Below are positions 36,497 to 50,061 of a stretch of DNA of 61,432 nucleotides, in pieces (position 1 is the first letter of the stretch; each line of letters starts with the position of its first letter). The notes under the pieces are model-generated. The model ran no database searches. It had not been told where the DNA came from and was given only the letters and a program-made list of their open reading frames with translations. A program made the translations under genes and the position numbers. This DNA is from Pseudomonadota bacterium (lineage in GTDB: Bacteria; Pseudomonadota; Gammaproteobacteria; Acidiferrobacterales; UBA6901), in the NCBI GenBank assembly GCA_027364845.1, contig DAHXOO010000010.1:1-61432 (forward strand), read 5' to 3'.

Positions 36497-36714
36497 GGGC
36501 TGGTGATCCAAAAAGGTGCGCAGCATAACCCGAATCGGCAGACCGGGCCAGCTTGCCAGCGGGTGGCTGTGGAATTCGCGCCGGGGGTCAGTATACTGGC
36601 ACGCACCCGGTTTGCACGGCTGCGGATTGTTACGAGAGGCGGGCTGGCAGCGGACACACAGCATGCGCAGTGTGCCTGTGGCTCTCCCACGGCGACGGCA
36701 CCAGGAAATAGCCT

Positions 36715-37665
36715 ATGCATGCCCTTTATCCCGAAATCAGGCCGTATGCCGTACACAGTCTGGCGGTTTCCGACGGCCATGTTCTGTATCTGGAGGAGTC
36801 TGGCAATCCACAGGGCCTTCCGGTGCTGTTCGTGCACGGCGGGCCCGGTGCGGGTTGTGAGGATTATCATCGACAATACTTCGATCCGCTGGCGTATCGG
36901 ATCATCCTGTTCGACCAGCGCGGGGCCGGCCGCTCCCGCCCGCACGCAAGCCTCGAGAACAACACGACCGGGAAACTGGTTGAGGATATGGAAGCGATAC
37001 GGGAATTCCTCGGCGTTAGCCGCTGGGTTTTGTTCGGGGGATCGTGGGGCTCTACGCTGAGCCTGATTTACGCACAGACACATCCTGAATCGGTACTCGG
37101 ACTGGTCGTGCGTGGCATATTTCTGTGCCGGCCTTGGGAAATTCGCTGGTTCTACCAGGAAGGTGCCAATCGCATATTCCCGGATTACTGGGAGGAGTTC
37201 ATTGCACCGATCTCGGAAGGTGACCGTGGCGACCTGGTCCGGGCGCATCACCGTTTGCTGACCGGCGTCGATGAGATTTCGCGCATGGCTTCAGCCAAAG
37301 CCTGGTCGATATGGGAGGGGCGTACGGCAACATTGACTCCGCGTCAGGCCGTCGTCGACTTCTTCAGCGATCCGCACGTAGCACTCAGTCTTGCGCGCAT
37401 CGAAGCGCACTATTTTGTCCATGACAGCTTTCTCGAGCCTGAACAGATTCTGCGCGACGTCGACCGGCTGGGGCGGATTCCCGGTTTCATCGTTCAGGGC
37501 CGCTACGACATCACCTGCCCTGCACAAAGCGCCTGGGAGTTGCACCGGGCCTGGCGGAGTGCTGAGCTGGAGATCGTACCGGCAGCCGGCCACTCGGCGC
37601 GGGAACCAGGAATTACCGACGCCCTGATCCGGGCAACCCAGAAGCTTCGGCGTCTGGCTGGGTAG
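36715..37665 (+). CDS. pip: Proline iminopeptidase
   Basis: 316-residue alpha/beta hydrolase that removes N-terminal proline from peptides in the cytoplasm. HGGPGAGCEDYHRQYFDP supplies the oxyanion hole, FDQRGAGRSRPHA is the conserved strand, GGSWGSTLSLIYAQ holds the nucleophile Ser, GRYDITCP the Asp and AGHSARE the His. The lid domain has YWEEFIAPI and AWSIWEGRTATL. Length is typical. It diverges from prfC and is followed 9 bases later by apaH. Confidence 0.95.
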   Translation: MHALYPEIRPYAVHSLAVSDGHVLYLEESGNPQGLPVLFVHGGPGAGCEDYHRQYFDPLAYRIILFDQRGAGRSRPHASLENNTTGKLVEDMEAIREFLGVSRWVLFGGSWGSTLSLIYAQTHPESVLGLVVRGIFLCRPWEIRWFYQEGANRIFPDYWEEFIAPISEGDRGDLVRAHHRLLTGVDEISRMASAKAWSIWEGRTATLTPRQAVVDFFSDPHVALSLARIEAHYFVHDSFLEPEQILRDVDRLGRIPGFIVQGRYDITCPAQSAWELHRAWRSAELEIVPAAGHSAREPGITDALIRATQKLRRLAG

Positions 37666-37674
37666 GATTGACCC

Positions 37675-38544
37675 ATGGCGGTATACGCAATTGGTGACGT
37701 ACAGGGCTGTGCCGACGCCCTGCATGCGTTACTGGCGCAGGTTGGGTTCGCGACGCAGACCGATGAATTGTGGTTCACCGGCGATCTTGTCAACCGCGGA
37801 CCCGCATCGGCCGAAGTCTTGCGGTTTGTTATGGGCCTGGGCGACAGGGCGCACGTGGTCTTGGGTAACCATGACCTGCATCTTTTGGCTTTGGCCGCAG
37901 GAAAGGGGGAAAAGCACCCGGCAGATACGCTGCAGGACGTATTGCATGCACCGGACTGCGCACAACTTCTGGCGTGGCTGCGATCGCGGCCATTGCTGCA
38001 TCATGACGCAGATCTTGGGTATACCATGGTTCATGCCGGCCTCCTCCCTTCCTGGGATTTAGCGGTGGCACAGAGGCTGGCGCGAGAGGCGGAAGCCGTG
38101 ATTCGCCGATCCGAAGAAAACGCCCTTTTCGATCATATGTATGGTAACCATCCGGATCACTGGGAAGAAAGTCTGCACGGATGGGCACGGTTGCGTGTGG
38201 TGATCAATGCGTTGACGCGCCTGCGCTACTGCGATGGCGCTGGGAAGATGGATCTGCGACCCAAGGGCGCGCCGGGGACACAACCCGAAGGCTTGGTACC
38301 CTGGTTCGAAGTCGGCGACCGCGCCAGCCGCGAGCTGCGGATCCTGTTCGGGCACTGGTCCACGCTCGGGCTTTGGCAGGGCCGGGGCGTGATTGGCCTG
38401 GACAGCGGATGCTTATGGGGAGGAAAGCTTTCGGCGATGCGGCTGGACGGACCGACAACTTTTTACAGCGTGGCGTGCCCGCGCTACCGGTCTTTTGCCC
38501 AAGGCGGTAACGGGGGCGGTTTGGACAGGAAAGGTCTGGCGTAA
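37675..38544 (+). CDS. apaH: Symmetrical Ap4A hydrolase
   Basis: 289 residues. It cleaves diadenosine tetraphosphate and related NpN compounds, and NAD/NpN RNA caps. Metallophosphatase motifs are GDVQGC, GDLVNRGP, GNHDLHLLALA, plus late HAG (TMVHAGLLPSWD) and the C-terminal FGHWSTLG and GLDSGCLWGGKLSAMRL. It follows pip closely. ApaG is encoded separately, 242 bases downstream, rather than before apaH as in E. coli. Confidence 0.96.
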   Translation: MAVYAIGDVQGCADALHALLAQVGFATQTDELWFTGDLVNRGPASAEVLRFVMGLGDRAHVVLGNHDLHLLALAAGKGEKHPADTLQDVLHAPDCAQLLAWLRSRPLLHHDADLGYTMVHAGLLPSWDLAVAQRLAREAEAVIRRSEENALFDHMYGNHPDHWEESLHGWARLRVVINALTRLRYCDGAGKMDLRPKGAPGTQPEGLVPWFEVGDRASRELRILFGHWSTLGLWQGRGVIGLDSGCLWGGKLSAMRLDGPTTFYSVACPRYRSFAQGGNGGGLDRKGLA

Positions 38545-38786
38545 CAGCGGCCTGGCTGGGTTTTTCGCCGTGGCCACAGTCATAGGATACCCATTTGGTG
38601 GTTTGCGCCAAGAAAGGGCGCGCTTCCACCAATTGTCGGATCGTGCGTAGTTTCAGCGATAAGGCAAGGCTTGTCGATGGATCCGTCGTAGACCATCTGG
38701 GCGGGTTGAATCAGGATGCGGAGATCGGGTCAAAAAGAACAGGAATTGGTAATATACTGCGGCAGAAACGAATTGGGGATTCAGAC

Positions 38787-39161
38787 GTGGCTAAGCATCA
38801 CATCGATGTATCGGTAAAGTCGACCTACGTGGACGCCCAGTCGGCTCCCGAATCGAACCGCTATGTGTTTACCTATACGGTCCGGATTACGAACCGGGGC
38901 AGCGTCTCGGCCAGGCTGCTGACGCGTCATTGGGTGATCACCGACGCCAACAGTAAGGTGCAAGAGGTTCGCGGTCCCGGGGTAGTGGGCGAGCAACCGT
39001 ATCTATCGCCGGGCAAGAGTTTTGAATACAGCAGCGGCGCTGTACTGGAGACGCCGTTTGGAAGCATGCGGGGAAGTTATCAGATGATCGCAGATGATGG
39101 CGTCGAATTCGACGCTGAAATACCGGAATTTGTGCTTACCATCCCGCGCACCCTGCACTAG
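38787..39161 (+). CDS. apaG: ApaG/CorD family protein
   Basis: 124 residues from GTG 38787, chosen because GGGGA lies 7 bases upstream and the protein then begins (M)AKHHIDVSVKSTYV like its family. ApaG is a small fibronectin-III-like beta-sandwich linked to Co2+ resistance and Mg2+ efflux in enterobacteria; the biochemical role is unclear. Motifs: YVFTYTVRITNRGSVSARLLTRHWVITDA, GPGVVGEQPYLSPGKSFEYSSGAVLETPFGSMRGSYQM, DAEIPEFVLTIP. Confidence 0.93.
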   Translation: MAKHHIDVSVKSTYVDAQSAPESNRYVFTYTVRITNRGSVSARLLTRHWVITDANSKVQEVRGPGVVGEQPYLSPGKSFEYSSGAVLETPFGSMRGSYQMIADDGVEFDAEIPEFVLTIPRTLH

Positions 39162-39524
39162 ACGCTCCCCTTCTTTGCGCAGCCGAGCTGCTCGCCAGGA
39201 GCGGTTCGCGTGCGTGCTGGGTATTCATTTTAGGAACATCCTTTTTCGTTACCATGGCGCCGGTGTTCTCTGCCAGCGCATAGGATGAAATGATCGGACA
39301 ACGAATCAGCCGGCGGTGTCCGCGTTCCGAAAGCCAGGTGATTTAGGTCGGCGCAGCCAGGGATTATTGCTGGGCAACCGAAGAGGCTCTTCTGACAATC
39401 CATGTTGTCGGCCAGCATGGACCTACCCGCAAGCGGGGTCGAAACGATCTGCTTGATGACTGCCGAACTTTTGCGCTCTGTTTTCCAGCGGCGCCCCAAA
39501 TTTGGTTTGCTTGAGGCACCGAGC
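39162..39524. other. Convergent intergenic region apaG/gyrB
   Basis: 363 bases between two converging genes. I see no ORF with a start signal, no RNA gene and no clear hairpin plus T-run. An AT-richer patch lies at about 39225-39250. Confidence 0.4.
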
Positions 39525-43093
<3,569 letters not shown>

Positions 43094-43123
43094 ACCATCA
43101 AGCGCATAACCGTTATCCTGCGG

Positions 43124-44224
43124 CTAGAGCCGCATAGGCATCACGACATATTGGCTGAAGACATCGCCTGGAGCCCGCAATGTACAGCTGTTGTTGGAAT
43201 CGGTCAGGCCCAACTCAACCTCGGCAGACTCAATTGCGCCAACGGCTTCAATGATGTAGTTCACATTGAATCCGATCTCCAATTCCTCGCCCGTGTAGTC
43301 GACTGACACTTCCTCTTGGGCCTCTTCCTGTTCTGGATTGTGCGCGCTCAAACGCATCGCCCCGGCAGCAAGTGTCACCCGCACGCCCCGGTATTTTTCG
43401 TTGGACAAGATCGCGACACGGCTCAGCGATTCCCGGAAAAGATCCCGCGATACCCGCACCTGTATCTGCTGCCCTTGCGGAATCACTTTATGATAATCCG
43501 GAAACCGACCATCGATGAGCTTCGAAGTAAAAGTCAAATCCTTCCTGATAACCCGAATGTGATTAGTCCCGCCTTTCACCTCGACTTCATCATCTGAATC
43601 GTCTAAAAAGCGTGTCAACTCGAGAACACCTTTTCGCGGTACGATGACTTGTCGTTCTGTTTCTGAACGATGCTCAAGTGCGGCTTCGCTCAAAGCCATA
43701 CGATGACCATCTGTGGCAACTGCCCTCAGTTTTTCGCTTGTGACCTCCAGCAGTATTCCGTTCAGGTAATACCGCACATCCTGCTGTGCCATACAAAATT
43801 GAGTTTTCTGCAACAAGCGGCCAAGCGTCCGTTGCGGAATAGTAAGTGCCCACTCCCATTGGGTCGTTTCCACACTCGGGAAATCCCCCGGTGGCATCGT
43901 GAGCAACGTAAACCGACTCCGCCCGGACCGGATCACCGCTTTTCCTTTGTCCAGCCGCAGTTCCAGTACCGACTCGGCAGGCAGGGCCCTGCAGATATCC
44001 AACAATTTCCGGGCTGGCGCCGTAAACTCCCCCTCGTTCCCACCACTGACCCGCATGCTGACCACGATCTCCACTTCCAGGTCCGTACCCGTCAACATCA
44101 GCACACCGTCCTTGTACCGCAGCAACACATTCGAGAGTATCGGGAGGGGCTGCCGGCGCTCAACAACGCCCGCAACAAAACTCAACGGCTTCAACAGCTG
44201 TTCCCGCTGTATGGTGATCTGCAT
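43124..44224 (-). CDS. dnaN: DNA polymerase III beta sliding clamp
   Basis: 366 residues forming half of the ring that tethers Pol III to DNA. Three clamp domains are recognisable; the start MQITIQREQLLKPLSFVAGVVERRQPLPILSNVLLR, the middle ATDGHRMALSEAALEH and the end SQYVVMPMRL (the MPMRL pocket strand) are canonical. It sits between dnaA and recF with a 30-base gap to recF. Confidence 0.98.
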   Translation of the reverse strand: MQITIQREQLLKPLSFVAGVVERRQPLPILSNVLLRYKDGVLMLTGTDLEVEIVVSMRVSGGNEGEFTAPARKLLDICRALPAESVLELRLDKGKAVIRSGRSRFTLLTMPPGDFPSVETTQWEWALTIPQRTLGRLLQKTQFCMAQQDVRYYLNGILLEVTSEKLRAVATDGHRMALSEAALEHRSETERQVIVPRKGVLELTRFLDDSDDEVEVKGGTNHIRVIRKDLTFTSKLIDGRFPDYHKVIPQGQQIQVRVSRDLFRESLSRVAILSNEKYRGVRVTLAAGAMRLSAHNPEQEEAQEEVSVDYTGEELEIGFNVNYIIEAVGAIESAEVELGLTDSNNSCTLRAPGDVFSQYVVMPMRL

Positions 44225-44280
44225 GGTTTTTTCCTGGTGTGGCGACCCTATTTTGCTTTTAAGTGTTATTTAAAATTCAA

Positions 44281-44469
44281 AATAACTACAACTACTACTA
44301 GTACCTGAAGCGCCTGTGGTTAAGTCATTAAATCCCTTATACAACAAAATATTAACGCCCAGCCGTCTCTGTGAAAAGATGCCATTCACCCCTGTGGACA
44401 GGTTCCTGTGATATGTGGACAACCTATCCCCCTCACTGCACCTGCTTGGCATTAATCCAGTTATTCACA
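44281..44469. other. oriC: Probable oriC (dnaN-dnaA intergenic region)
   Basis: The region between dnaN and dnaA holds DnaA-box-like 9-mers: TGTGGTTAA (44315-44323), TGTGGACAG (44393-44401), TGTGGACAA (44414-44422) and the consensus TTATTCACA (44461-44469). Next to the first box, on the minus strand, lies a GC-rich step and then TAG TAG TAG TTG TAG TTA (about 44303-44281), a DnaA-trio-like ladder, followed by AT-rich DNA up to the dnaN start. Box, GC step, trio and AT-rich sequence in this order are the unwinding architecture described for oriC. Confidence 0.75.
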
Positions 44470-44486
44470 CTGCACATCAACACTTA

Positions 44487-45848
44487 TCAAGTTGAAAGAA
44501 TGCGCAGCAAGTTGCCATAGTCTTCCTTCATCCGGATGTCGCTTTGAGCCAATTCCACGATCTTGCGGCAGGCGTGAATTACCGTTGTATGATCGCGGCC
44601 TCCAAACGCATCGCCGATTTCGGGCAGACTATGGTTGGTAAGCTCCTTTGCTAGGGCCATTGCTACCTGGCGAGGCCTGGCAACCTGACGCACCCGGCTC
44701 TTTGAGTGCAGGTCAGCAACGCGGATTTTGTAATATTCCGCAACGGTTTTCTGGATGTTGTTGATCGTGACCAGTCGCTCATGAAATGCCAGGAGATCCT
44801 TGAGGCTCTCAGTTGCCAGTTCGATGCTGATCGGCTGGCCAGTGAAGTGGGCGTTTGCAACGACCCTGCGCAACGCGCCTTCCAATTCGCGCACATTCGA
44901 CCGTACCCGCTTAGCAACAAAGAACGCCACATCTTCCGGTAGTGCCACACCCTCGTGCTGCGCCTTCTTCATTAAAATGGCAACGCGCGTTTCAAGCTCC
45001 GGGGGCTCGATCGACACAGTCAACCCGCTGCCAAAACGCGATATCAGTCGCTCTTCGACCCCCACCAATTCTTTCGGAAACCGGTCGGCAGTAATGATAA
45101 CCTGACGTTGACCTTCAAGCAAGTTATTGAAAGTATGGAAAAATTCCTCCTGGGAACGTTCCTTTCCCACAAAGAATTGAATATCGTCGATTAGCAGCGC
45201 ATCAAGCGTCCGGTAGTGTTTTTTGAATTCATTGATGGCGTTGTGCTGAAGTGCCTTGACCATGTCCGCGACGAACCGTTCCGAATGAACGTAGGCAACC
45301 CGACCCTCCGGTGTGTGCTCCATCATCAGGTGCCCTGCAGCCTGCATCAGGTGGGTCTTACCAAGACCGACTCCACCGTAAATGAACAAAGGGTTGTATG
45401 CCCCACCCGGGTTTTCGCCAACCTGTCGCGCGGCCGCGCGAGCGAGCTGATTTGATTTGCCCTCAACATGGGTCTCAAAAGTGAATTCCGGGTTCAGCCT
45501 TCCAGGTACCACCACCGGCCTTTTCTGTGCGCGTTCGCCCGCTGTCACCCGTGGAGCGGTCTCAGCTCCATCCATAGCCACCGACTGTTCGCCCACCTCG
45601 ATAACGACATCCACGGCATGCTGATCGTACTGTCCAGCCAGCTCCACGATACGACCAATGAAGCGCTCCTTCACCCAATCCATCACAAAACGGTTCGGTG
45701 CCAGCAAACGCAATGCACGCTGCTCCCGCACCGCCTGCAGCGGCCGGATCCAAGTATTGAACTGCTGGGCGGAAAGCTCCTCTTCCAGGCGTTCGAGGCA
45801 CTTCTTCCACAGTGGTGGCTGTCCGACATTGGGTTCCACGGCATGCAT
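44487..45848 (-). CDS. dnaA: Chromosomal replication initiator DnaA
   Basis: 453 residues. The N-terminal domain I is [27 protein letters not shown]. The AAA+ core has [22 protein letters not shown] (Walker A), [26 protein letters not shown] (Walker B) and [29 protein letters not shown]. Domain IV binds DnaA boxes through [53 protein letters not shown] lies 8 bases before the ATG. It is the first gene of the leftward dnaA-dnaN-recF-gyrB cluster, divergent from rpmH. Confidence 0.98.
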   Translation of the reverse strand: MHAVEPNVGQPPLWKKCLERLEEELSAQQFNTWIRPLQAVREQRALRLLAPNRFVMDWVKERFIGRIVELAGQYDQHAVDVVIEVGEQSVAMDGAETAPRVTAGERAQKRPVVVPGRLNPEFTFETHVEGKSNQLARAAARQVGENPGGAYNPLFIYGGVGLGKTHLMQAAGHLMMEHTPEGRVAYVHSERFVADMVKALQHNAINEFKKHYRTLDALLIDDIQFFVGKERSQEEFFHTFNNLLEGQRQVIITADRFPKELVGVEERLISRFGSGLTVSIEPPELETRVAILMKKAQHEGVALPEDVAFFVAKRVRSNVRELEGALRRVVANAHFTGQPISIELATESLKDLLAFHERLVTINNIQKTVAEYYKIRVADLHSKSRVRQVARPRQVAMALAKELTNHSLPEIGDAFGGRDHTTVIHACRKIVELAQSDIRMKEDYGNLLRILST

Positions 45849-45934
45849 GGTGTTCTCTCCTTGGGACCGGGAAGTCTAGCCTCTTGTAGTCCCACGATCC
45901 ATCACCAATCTCGGAGCTGAGTATCCCGTGGCGG

Positions 45935-45964
45935 TTGACAAGCAAGCGTCAAAGGCAGTAACTT
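45935..45964 (+). promoter_or_regulatory. Possible rpmH promoter
   Basis: A perfect -35 TTGACA (45935-45940), 18-base spacer and weak -10 TAACTT (45959-45964), 59 bases before rpmH. The -35 is part of an imperfect palindrome TTGAC-N8-GTCAA whose other arm could serve a leftward dnaA promoter. Confidence 0.4.
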
Positions 45965-46022
45965 TGCCGCCCTTCCAATAACAACCAGCTTGATCCAATA
46001 CCAACCCGGCAGGCGATAGGCT

Positions 46023-46157
46023 ATGAAGAGAACTTACCAACCCAGTGTGCTGAAACGCAAACGCACCCACGGCTTCCGCGCACGCATGAGTACGGCCGGT
46101 GGCCGTGCAGTGTTGAATGCCCGACGCGCACGCGGCCGCGCGCGGCTAAGCGCCTGA
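46023..46157 (+). CDS. rpmH: 50S ribosomal protein L34
   Basis: 44 residues, too short for most ORF lists. It reads [20 protein letters not shown] and continues with [19 protein letters not shown], ending RARLSA; this is the highly conserved basic L34. Located in the universal order dnaA-rpmH-rnpA-yidD-yidC. Its stop TGA overlaps the CTG codon proposed as the rnpA start. Confidence 0.97.
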   Translation: MKRTYQPSVLKRKRTHGFRARMSTAGGRAVLNARRARGRARLSA

Positions 46158-46516
46158 TAGTCAGGACGACGGCCGGACAGGGGCTGCCGAAATCCTTCCG
46201 AATACTGGCGAACGTCGAGTACCGCCGTATCCTCCGCAGTGGTCGGCGGCACAGCGACTTGCTCTTCACGGTCTATACCGCAGCCAACAACTTCGGCCAC
46301 CCCCGTCTCGGGATAACCGTCGCCCGCAAAGTGTCAACCAGGGCGGTCGTGCGCAACCTGATTAAACGCCAGATTCGCGAATCTTTCCGCCTGCTCCGCA
46401 GCCGGATCCGGGACGTTGATATCGTGGTTGTGGCTCGCCCCCCCGCTGCCACAGAGTCCCGGGCGGGACTGCGCACATCCCTGATTCGGCACTGGGAGCA
46501 GATGTTTTCGTCATGA
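46154..46516 (+). CDS. rnpA: Ribonuclease P protein component
   Basis: 120 codons if started at CTG 46154. RnpA assists the RNase P RNA in 5' maturation of tRNA. The conserved part starts at [22 protein letters not shown] (CTG 46184 onward) and includes the RNR signature [14 protein letters not shown]. No ATG, GTG or TTG exists in this frame before TTG 46259, which would remove the conserved N-terminus. CTG 46154 overlaps the rpmH stop (CTGA), making coupled re-initiation plausible; CTG 46184 or a sequencing indel are alternatives. The frame has no stop back to about 45962. It overlaps yidD by 4 bases. Confidence 0.85.
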   Translation: MIVRTTAGQGLPKSFRILANVEYRRILRSGRRHSDLLFTVYTAANNFGHPRLGITVARKVSTRAVVRNLIKRQIRESFRLLRSRIRDVDIVVVARPPAATESRAGLRTSLIRHWEQMFSS

Positions 46517-46758
46517 AAAAAATCCTCCTGTTCGTGATACGTGCATACCGCTATGCGTTCAGCCCGCTACTCGGCGACCAATGCCGCTTCTATCCGAGCT
46601 GTTCATGTTATGCCCAGGATGCGATCGGAACTCACGGCGCCCTCAAAGGCAGCTGGTTGGCGACGCGCCGGCTCCTCCGCTGCCACCCCTGGCATCCGGG
46701 TGGCGTAGACCCGGTACCGCCCTGCTCGCCGGCCCACGCAAAAGGACACCATGGATAA
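46513..46758 (+). CDS. yidD: Membrane protein insertion efficiency factor YidD
   Basis: 81 residues. [37 protein letters not shown] and [29 protein letters not shown] are the conserved YidD sequence, with the Cys-rich [11 protein letters not shown]. Amphipathic peripheral inner-membrane protein that improves insertion through YidC. ATG overlaps the rnpA stop (ATGA) and its end overlaps yidC by 8 bases. Confidence 0.95.
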   Translation: MKKILLFVIRAYRYAFSPLLGDQCRFYPSCSCYAQDAIGTHGALKGSWLATRRLLRCHPWHPGGVDPVPPCSPAHAKGHHG

Positions 46759-48388
46759 CCAGCGCCTGCTCCTGCTTGTCGTGCTGTCCATGATCCTGCT
46801 GTTCATATGGCAGGCATGGGAGAAACAGCATCCCGCAGGGCCTGCCACGCCGACTGTCACTACCACACCTTCAGTTCCGGCTGCGCCCGCCACACCCAAT
46901 GCAGCCCCTGCCATGACTCCCAAGGCCGGGATGGCCACATCGCAGCCCGCAGGGGTGCGCATCCAGGTCACGACCGATCTGTTCAACGCACAGATCGACA
47001 CCCATGGGGGTGACCTGAGGCAGTTGGATTTGAAAGCGTACCCGGTCAAGGTGAATGAACCAGACAAGCCGCTGGAGCTACTACGCGACCGCGGGAGCTA
47101 TGTTTTCTACGTTCAGTCCGGGCTCATCGGGCAAAGCGGCGAATGGCCCAACCACAAGACTCTTTATCAAGCCGCCACCACACGCTACATGCTCAGCCCC
47201 GGACAGGACAGCCTTCGCGTTCCGCTTACGTGGGTAGGGCCACAGGGGTTGCGCGTCACTAAAACCTATACGTTCCACCGCAACAGCTATGTTGTCGACG
47301 TCAGCTATGCGATAACCAATGGCAGTAGCGCGACTCGCAACGCCTATCTCTATGCTCAGCTTCTGCGCAGCTACACGCCGCCGCCGCATCATCTGTTCGG
47401 AGTCGCCCCAAGCTACGTCGGCGCTGCCGTCTACAGCTCGGCCAAGAAATACCAGAAAATCACCTTCGCTAGCATGGAGAATAAACCGCTGGCAATGAAT
47501 GTCAGCGGCGGTTGGGTGGCGGTGTTGCAGCACTACTTTGTCAGCGCGTGGATACCACCGAGCGCCGCGCACACGCAGTTCTACTCGGAGTCATTGGGCA
47601 ACAACCACTATGTTGTCGGCTACAAAACGTTGGTGCCTACCGCTATTGCCCCTGGCGCCACCGCCACCCTGGATGCGCGACTGTATGCGGGTCCGACGGA
47701 GCAGGAGCGCTTGAAAAAAGTCGCGCCCGGACTCGAGCTGACGGTTGATTATGGTTGGCTTACTTTCATCGCGGCGCCGCTGTACTGGCTGCTGGACCAC
47801 ATCCATAACCTTGTCGGGAACTGGGGCTGGTCCATCATCCTGCTTACCGTCCTGATCAAGCTGGTTTTCTATCCATTGTCCGCGACCAGCTATCGCTCCA
47901 TGGCTCACCTGCGTCGCGTGCAGCCCAAGCTTGCCAGTCTCAAGGAACGCTATGGCGACAACCGCGAAAAGCTCAGCCAGGCAATGATGGAAATCTACAA
48001 AACCGAAAAGATCAATCCGCTCGGCGGCTGTCTGCCCATCGTGGTGCAAATCCCTGTTTTCATCTCGCTCTACTGGGTGCTACTCCAGAGTGTCGAACTG
48101 CGTCAGGCCCCCTTTGTCTTGTGGATCCATGACCTGTCGGCCAAGGACCCGTATTTCATCCTGCCGATCCTGATGGGGATCTCCATGCTGACACAGCAGC
48201 TGATCAGCCCGCAGATGACCGATCCACTACAGCGTAAAGTCATGATGGCTATGCCGGTGCTGTTCACCTTCTTTTTTGCCTTCTTCCCTTCCGGGCTGGT
48301 GCTCTACTGGGTCTGCCAGAATCTCCTCTCCATCGCCCAGCAGTGGTGGATAACGCGCCGCTTCAACGCCGCCCCACGCCCCAAGTAG
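46751..48388 (+). CDS. yidC: Membrane protein insertase YidC
   Basis: 545 residues. N-terminal helix ([20 protein letters not shown]), Pro/Ala-rich linker, large periplasmic beta-domain with [18 protein letters not shown] and [18 protein letters not shown], and the C-terminal core of five helices with the hydrophilic groove Arg region ([75 protein letters not shown]...). The [25 protein letters not shown] helix ends it. Works with or without SecYEG. Confidence 0.97.
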   Translation: MDNQRLLLLVVLSMILLFIWQAWEKQHPAGPATPTVTTTPSVPAAPATPNAAPAMTPKAGMATSQPAGVRIQVTTDLFNAQIDTHGGDLRQLDLKAYPVKVNEPDKPLELLRDRGSYVFYVQSGLIGQSGEWPNHKTLYQAATTRYMLSPGQDSLRVPLTWVGPQGLRVTKTYTFHRNSYVVDVSYAITNGSSATRNAYLYAQLLRSYTPPPHHLFGVAPSYVGAAVYSSAKKYQKITFASMENKPLAMNVSGGWVAVLQHYFVSAWIPPSAAHTQFYSESLGNNHYVVGYKTLVPTAIAPGATATLDARLYAGPTEQERLKKVAPGLELTVDYGWLTFIAAPLYWLLDHIHNLVGNWGWSIILLTVLIKLVFYPLSATSYRSMAHLRRVQPKLASLKERYGDNREKLSQAMMEIYKTEKINPLGGCLPIVVQIPVFISLYWVLLQSVELRQAPFVLWIHDLSAKDPYFILPILMGISMLTQQLISPQMTDPLQRKVMMAMPVLFTFFFAFFPSGLVLYWVCQNLLSIAQQWWITRRFNAAPRPK

Positions 48389-48400
48389 TCGCCGTTCGTC

Positions 48401-49789
48401 ATGGACAATCCCGTCCACACAGGCTCAAGCGGGGATACGATCGTCGCCATTGCCACCCCGCCCGGACGGGGTGGCATCGGGATCGTTCGTGTCTCGGGAC
48501 CTGCGGCCACAGCGCTTGCGCACACGCTGCTCGGGGCCGTTCCGAAGCCACGCCAAGCCACGTTCAGGGCTTTTCGCGACGCTCTCGGACATGCCCTCGA
48601 TGAGGGTTTGGCACTTTACTTCCCTGGCCCGAACTCCTTCACCGGTGAGGATGTGTTGGAGCTGCAGGGGCACGGAGGGCCGGTGGTGCTTGATCTGCTG
48701 GTCGCGCGCCTGCTGGAGCTGGGGGCTCGACCAGCGCGCCCCGGAGAGTTTTCCGAGCGCGCGTTTCTAAACGGAAAGATCGACCTTGCCCAAGCGGAAG
48801 CGGTCGCGGATTTGATAGCGAGCGGTTCGGTGAGTGCTGCGCGCGCCGCCCTACGTTCGCTCCAGGGCGAGTTTTCGCGGCGCGTGCACGCGATCGTTAC
48901 CGAACTCATCGCGCTGCGTGCGAATGCGGAGGCGGCGATCGATTTCCCCGAGGAGGAAATCGACGTTCTTGCCGATCCCGGCCTGTTGCGCCACTGCCAG
49001 CGCATCCGGGCATCGATTGCCGCGCTTCTGGCGCCCGCCCGCCAAGGCTGCCTGCTGCAAGAGGGCATGACTGTGGTTCTGGCCGGGCGCCCAAACGCAG
49101 GAAAGTCGAGCCTGCTCAATGCGCTTGCCCGATACGATCGTGCCATCGTGAGCGCCCTCCCAGGCACGACCCGCGATGTGCTGCGCGAACAGATTGACAT
49201 CGATGGCATGCCGCTGCACCTGATCGACACGGCCGGTCTGCGCGAAAGCGGCGACGAGATCGAGCGTGAGGGCGTGCGGCGCGCACGCGCTGCCGCCGCC
49301 GAAGCCGATCACGTCCTGCTTATTGCCGATGACAGCACCCCCGAGGACCCAGCGATACTCGCCGCCTTCCTTCCTCCAGGCATGACGTACACGATGGTCC
49401 GCAATAAAATCGATCTCTCCGGACGTCCTCCCGGGGCCACGCGAGTTGTGCCGGCGCCGGACTCGAATTCACCGCTTTGTGATACGGAAATCGCTATTTC
49501 CGCCAAAAGTGGCACTGGTCTTGACGCACTTCGTGCGCACCTCAAGGCCCGCATCGGATTCGAGGCCACGAGCGAAACTACGTTCAGCGCACGCCGCCGT
49601 CATCTTGATGCCCTGAACCGGGCCGATCGCGCGCTCGGGGCTGCAGCCAGTCAGATCGAGCTGCGCCAGGGCGAGCTGGCCGCGGAGGAGCTGCGGCAGG
49701 CGCAGCAGGCGCTCGACGAGATTACCGGTGTGTTCACTTCTGACGACCTGTTGGGGCACATATTTGCCACCTTTTGCATCGGCAAATGA
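48401..49789 (+). CDS. mnmE: tRNA modification GTPase MnmE
   Basis: 462 residues. Starts [21 protein letters not shown] after a short leader (folate-binding domain), helical part [21 protein letters not shown], then the inserted G domain with [14 protein letters not shown] (G1), [16 protein letters not shown] (G3) and the C-terminal FCIGK. With MnmG it adds the cmnm5 group to U34 of tRNA. It is 12 bases from yidC and 272 bases before mnmG. Confidence 0.97.
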   Translation: MDNPVHTGSSGDTIVAIATPPGRGGIGIVRVSGPAATALAHTLLGAVPKPRQATFRAFRDALGHALDEGLALYFPGPNSFTGEDVLELQGHGGPVVLDLLVARLLELGARPARPGEFSERAFLNGKIDLAQAEAVADLIASGSVSAARAALRSLQGEFSRRVHAIVTELIALRANAEAAIDFPEEEIDVLADPGLLRHCQRIRASIAALLAPARQGCLLQEGMTVVLAGRPNAGKSSLLNALARYDRAIVSALPGTTRDVLREQIDIDGMPLHLIDTAGLRESGDEIEREGVRRARAAAAEADHVLLIADDSTPEDPAILAAFLPPGMTYTMVRNKIDLSGRPPGATRVVPAPDSNSPLCDTEIAISAKSGTGLDALRAHLKARIGFEATSETTFSARRRHLDALNRADRALGAAASQIELRQGELAAEELRQAQQALDEITGVFTSDDLLGHIFATFCIGK

Positions 49790-50061
49790 GCCGTCGCTGA
49801 AGTCAGGGGTCGCAACGGGCCTGACTCGATGCTCAGAAGTACCTTGCGGCCGGTTCGGAAAGCGCTTTCCCCGGCGGCTTGTACAAATCTGTCTTGCCAT
49901 GATCCGCCACGCCCGGCCCGGGCCTGCCCGGAGCGACCGCTGTCAGGAGCCAACCTACGACGCCAAGGGGCTGGGGACGCAGTTACCGTGTTCCGGCGTT
50001 TGTATGTGTGGTCTGAAATGCTAGGATTCCGCTTTCCCACAGACAGGAATGCAGGCCCGTT

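Noticed and set aside
38545-38700. Terminator after apaH (short GC repeat followed by TTTTT)
   Set aside because: The possible stem is only about 4 bp; too weak to call.
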